In this document: positions 4,428-7,403 of the stretch, one piece after another
Layout: the number at the start of each line of letters is the position of its first letter
Position numbering within the stretch: position 1 is the stretch's first letter
NCBI GenBank assembly: GCA_036012155.1
Contig: DASCOT010000156.1
Location: forward strand, 1 to 7,403
Direction: 5' to 3'
Source: DASCOT01 sp036012155
GTDB lineage: Bacteria > Acidobacteriota > UBA890 > WLXD01
Length of the DNA: 7,403 bases
Translations under genes and position numbers: made by a program
Notes under the pieces: generated by a model
The model's database searches: none
Seen by the model: the letters and a program-made list of their open reading frames with translations, nothing else
What the model was told of the DNA's origin: nothing

Positions 4428-7403
4428 CGCGACCTGCCAGAACTGGCGGCTCGAGACCTCCCAAGAATCGAGTATGCGCGCACCGATCGAGCTGGCGGTC
4501 AACTCGGTGTGACGTTCGATCAGCCCCCGCAGGAGCTCAAGATCTGTGGATTCGGCGACCGGGCCGAGGGTAACGGTGGAGAGATTGCAACGACCGGCGA
4601 ACTTCTTGTGCTCGTCGAGGACATAGGCCGTCCCACCGGTCATGCCGGCAGCAAGATTACGGCCTGTACGACCCAGGACCACGACGACCCCATTGGTCAT
4701 GTATTCGCAACCGTGGTCGCCCACACCTTCGACAACGTCGTGCCCGCCGCTGTTGCGAACGGCAAAGCGCTCACCGGCTGTTCCGCGGGCGAACAGATAG
4801 CCGCCGGTGGCCCCATACATGACGCTGTTGCCCATGATGACGTCCTCCTCGGGCCGCGGCTCGGTACCCTGTGGTGTTCTGAGCACGACTTCTCCCCCGC
4901 TCATGCCCTTGCAGACATAGTCGTTGGCTTCACCGCGGAGAATCAGACGCATGCCATTGACGCACCAGGCCGCGAAGCTCTGGCCGGCGCTGCCCTCGCA
5001 CAAGACCTCTATAGTCCCCGGCGGCAGTCCTGTCTCACCGTAGCGGCGGGCAATTTCTCCTGCCAACGTGGCCCCCACCGTGCGGTCGGCATTGCCGATC
5101 TTGTATTGCAGCTTCACCGGCGTGCCGCCCTCGATGGCGCCGCGAGCGTGACGCACGAGGCGTTCGTTTAGCGGTGCCTCCAACCGGTGATTGCGCTTCC
5201 ACCGCCGCCGCCGAGCCACTCCATCTGGTGGCGGCGGTATCAACCGCCATAGATCCACCAGAGCCGTCGCCGGGTAACCGTCGACGCCGATCTGCTCGAG
5301 AAGGTCAGCCCGACCCACGATGTCGTCGAGGGAGCGAACGCCGATCTGCGCCAGGATCTCGCGGACGTCCTGGGCGATCTGCGTCAGATAACCGACGAGC
5401 ACCTCCGGACGGCCGTGGAATTTCTTGCGCAACGCGGGATCCTGGGTCGCGATGCCCACCGGGCAGGTGTTGAGATGGCACTGGTGGACGTAGACGCACC
5501 CGAGGGCAACAAGGGCTGCAGTTCCGAAATTGAACTCCTCGGCGCCGAGCATCGCCGCGACAACGACGTCGCGACCGGTCTTGAGACCACCATCCGTCCG
5601 CAGCGTCACGCGCTCGCGCAGGTTGTTGAGCATCAACACCTGCTGTGCCTCGGCCAAGCCGAGCTCCCAGGGCCCGCCAGCGTGCTTGATCGAGGCGAGC
5701 GGCGATGCCCCGGTACCGCCATCGTGGCCGCTGATGAGGATGATATCCGCCAGCGCCTTGGCGACACCTGCGGCCACGGTTCCTACGCCTGTCTGGGCCA
5801 CCAGCTTCACGCATATCTTCGCTTCGGGGTTGACCTGTTTGAGGTCGTGGATGAGCTGGGACAAGTCCTCGATGCTGTAGATGTCGTGATGTGGGGGTGG
5901 TGAAATCAACGTCACCCCTGGTACCGAATGGCGCAGCCGCGCGATCAGACCGTTGACCTTGTGGCCGGGGAGCTGACCGCCTTCTCCTGGCTTGGATCCC
6001 TGCGCCATCTTGATCTCGATCTCGGTAGCGTGCACCAGGTATTCGGCGGTAACACCAAAGCGCCCCGAAGCGACCTGTTTGATGGCGCTGTTCTTGCTAT
6101 CGCCGCTGGGGAGTGGATAGAAGCGCCCCGAATCCTCGCCGCCCTCTCCGGTGTTGCTTCTCCCACCAATGCGGTTCATCGCAACGGCCAGGGCCTCATG
6201 AGCTTCTGGAGAAAGGGCGCCGAGCGACATCCCGGCAGTGGTAAACCGCGTTCGGAGCGACTCGACGGATTCGACCTCATCAATCGTCAGTGACTCCTGA
6301 GTTCGTTTGAAACGGAGTAGGTCTCGAATAGCGATCGGCGCATGGTTGTCGCCGGCCAGCGCAAACTTCCGATAATGCGATGCCGAATCGGGCTCCCGGC
6401 GGAGGTCGACCATCGCCCGGTGCATCGCGGGTATCCATGCGTGCGCCTCACCCTTCCTCCTGAACCGATAGAGGCCGGCGTCGGGCGGAGCGCTGAGCGC
6501 ATTATCGCCAAAGGCATGCCAGTGCCGGACAAAGGCGTCGGTGAGAATCTCTTTGAGGCCGACTCCGCTGATACGGGACGGTGTGCCGGAAAAACAACGG
6601 GCGATCACACCGCGATTGATGCCCACGGCCTCGAAGATCTGGGCACCGCGGTAGCTCGACAGGATCGAGATACCCATCTTCGAAAGGATCTTGAGCAACC
6701 CGCTATTGAGCGCTTCACGATACCGGGAGAGCAGCTCTGCCGGGCGGCGTCCAGGCGTTTCGTCGCCGGCAAAGTGCTCGAGAATCGAGCGGTAAGTAAA
6801 GTATGGATTGATCGCTCCCGCCCCATACCCAATAAGGGTTGCGAACTGATGCACGTCTCGCGGCTCGCCCGATTCGGCGACGATATCGCACTGGAGTCGC
6901 TCACCGACGCGCAGAAGGTGGTTGTTGACGGCCCCAACGGCAAGCAGGATCGGCAGTGGAGCGTTGTCGGAGTTGACGCCACGATCGCTCAAGATCAGCA
7001 ACTCGCAACCGCTCTTGGCAGCTTCCTCGGCAGCGAACGAGACCGTGTCGAGGTGCTCGCGCATCGCTGCCACACCTCCGGTCACGTCACAGAGCAGCGA
7101 GATCTCCCTGACCTTCCCCGGTGTGAAGCGACTTCGCATGAGGTCGAGGTCGGTATCCGAGATGATCGGGCTGGCTAGCCGCACCTGGCGAGCGTGCTCG
7201 GGTGTCTCGGCGAGCCAGTTACGCCGCCGTCCGAGGTTGCTCGAGAGATTCATCACCGCGCGCTCGCGAATGGAGTCAATAGGCGGATTGGTCACTTGAG
7301 CGAAGCGCTGTGCGAAGTAGGAGCTCAACAACTTGGGCTTGCCTGACAGCACCGCCAACGGTGTGTCATCCCTTATCTTTTCAACGAGACCCTGACCACC
7401 GAG
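4341..7403 (-). CDS. gltB: Glutamate synthase large (alpha) subunit, 5' end beyond the window
   Basis: GltB makes glutamate from 2-oxoglutarate and glutamine-derived ammonia, with electrons supplied through the GltD subunit. About 1,020 codons are visible. The frame is open to the right edge, so the TTG at 7356-7358 is internal, and about a third of the usual ~1,500 residues, including the Ntn glutaminase domain, is missing. Visible in order: the central domain (T-P-L-A-V-L-S; F-A-Q-V-T-N-P-P-I-D), roughly 7403-6320; the FMN-binding synthase domain, roughly 6320-5230, with A-G-M-S-L-G-A-L-S (6236-6210), S-N-T-G-E-G-G-E-D (6158-6132) and G-H-D-G-G-T-G-A-S (5729-5703); and the GXGXG beta-helix domain, roughly 5096-4616. 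The three Cys ligands of the 3Fe-4S cluster are present at 5496-5498, 5478-5480 and 5463-5465, with the canonical six- and five-residue spacing. No gltD is seen; it may lie outside the window. The last 27 codons have unusual composition and may be out of frame (see findings). Confidence 0.96.
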   Translation of the reverse strand, partial: LGGQGLVEKIRDDTPLAVLSGKPKLLSSYFAQRFAQVTNPPIDSIRERAVMNLSSNLGRRRNWLAETPEHARQVRLASPIISDTDLDLMRSRFTPGKVREISLLCDVTGGVAAMREHLDTVSFAAEEAAKSGCELLILSDRGVNSDNAPLPILLAVGAVNNHLLRVGERLQCDIVAESGEPRDVHQFATLIGYGAGAINPYFTYRSILEHFAGDETPGRRPAELLSRYREALNSGLLKILSKMGISILSSYRGAQIFEAVGINRGVIARCFSGTPSRISGVGLKEILTDAFVRHWHAFGDNALSAPPDAGLYRFRRKGEAHAWIPAMHRAMVDLRREPDSASHYRKFALAGDNHAPIAIRDLLRFKRTQESLTIDEVESVESLRTRFTTAGMSLGALSPEAHEALAVAMNRIGGRSNTGEGGEDSGRFYPLPSGDSKNSAIKQVASGRFGVTAEYLVHATEIEIKMAQGSKPGEGGQLPGHKVNGLIARLRHSVPGVTLISPPPHHDIYSIEDLSQLIHDLKQVNPEAKICVKLVAQTGVGTVAAGVAKALADIILISGHDGGTGASPLASIKHAGGPWELGLAEAQQVLMLNNLRERVTLRTDGGLKTGRDVVVAAMLGAEEFNFGTAALVALGCVYVHQCHLNTCPVGIATQDPALRKKFHGRPEVLVGYLTQIAQDVREILAQIGVRSLDDIVGRADLLEQIGVDGYPATALVDLWRLIPPPPDGVARRRRWKRNHRLEAPLNERLVRHARGAIEGGTPVKLQYKIGNADRTVGATLAGEIARRYGETGLPPGTIEVLCEGSAGQSFAAWCVNGMRLILRGEANDYVCKGMSGGEVVLRTPQGTEPRPEEDVIMGNSVMYGATGGYLFARGTAGERFAVRNSGGHDVVEGVGDHGCEYMTNGVVVVLGRTGRNLAAGMTGGTAYVLDEHKKFAGRCNLSTVTLGPVAESTDLELLRGLIERHTELTASSIGARILDSWEVSSRQFWQVAPASGDTGAQECESVQAAASVPLSLLARL

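Noticed and set aside
4383..7178. Several long plus-strand open frames opposite gltB (for example 4383-5171, 5415-5903, 6342-7178)
   Set aside because: All mirror conserved GltB codons, and their proteins show no independent motif or ribosome binding site.
7356..7358. TTG as the start of gltB
   Set aside because: Codons further upstream to the window edge continue GltB-like sequence without a stop (D-D-T-P-L-A-V-L-S), so the gene runs off the window.

Overview
The window is GC-rich housekeeping DNA from a Gram-negative bacterium. The Gram-negative call rests on a lipoprotein-type murein transglycosylase with repeated LysM domains, alongside a bacterial-type NADPH-type glutamate synthase large subunit and a ComM/YifB-type AAA+ protein. 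Third codon positions are strongly G/C. An uncultured deltaproteobacteria-like lineage (Myxococcota, Desulfobacterota or Binatota relatives) is a plausible guess, but nothing here fixes the taxon. I see no mobile element, CRISPR array, tRNA, rRNA or prophage gene.

Layout from left to right: (1) bases 3-149 (+) hold the last 48 codons of an unidentified gene. (2) A 684-residue LysM lytic transglycosylase (+) probably starts at GTG 118, overlapping the end of that gene, and stops at 2172. (3) A small Nudix hydrolase (-) occupies 2208-2660 and converges on the transglycosylase. (4) A 107-bp divergent spacer separates it from comM/yifB (+, 2768-4298). comM carries a one-base insertion exactly in the Walker B motif, so its 509-residue protein is split into two overlapping reading frames. 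(5) Converging on comM from the right is gltB (-), of which about 1,020 codons are visible. Its 5' end, with the glutaminase domain, lies beyond base 7403.

The genes do not form one pathway. They cover cell-wall turnover, nucleotide or mononucleotide clean-up, DNA recombination during transformation, and ammonia assimilation. The transglycosylase may be translationally coupled to the gene before it. nudix and comM are divergent and share an intergenic region. comM and gltB end tail to tail with almost no spacer.

The observations most worth a second look are two suspected one-base C/G insertions. One disrupts comM and is well supported by protein homology. The other is near the 3' end of gltB and is supported only by codon composition. 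Either both reflect consensus-sequence errors, or comM at least is a recently broken gene. I found no convincing previously undescribed system.
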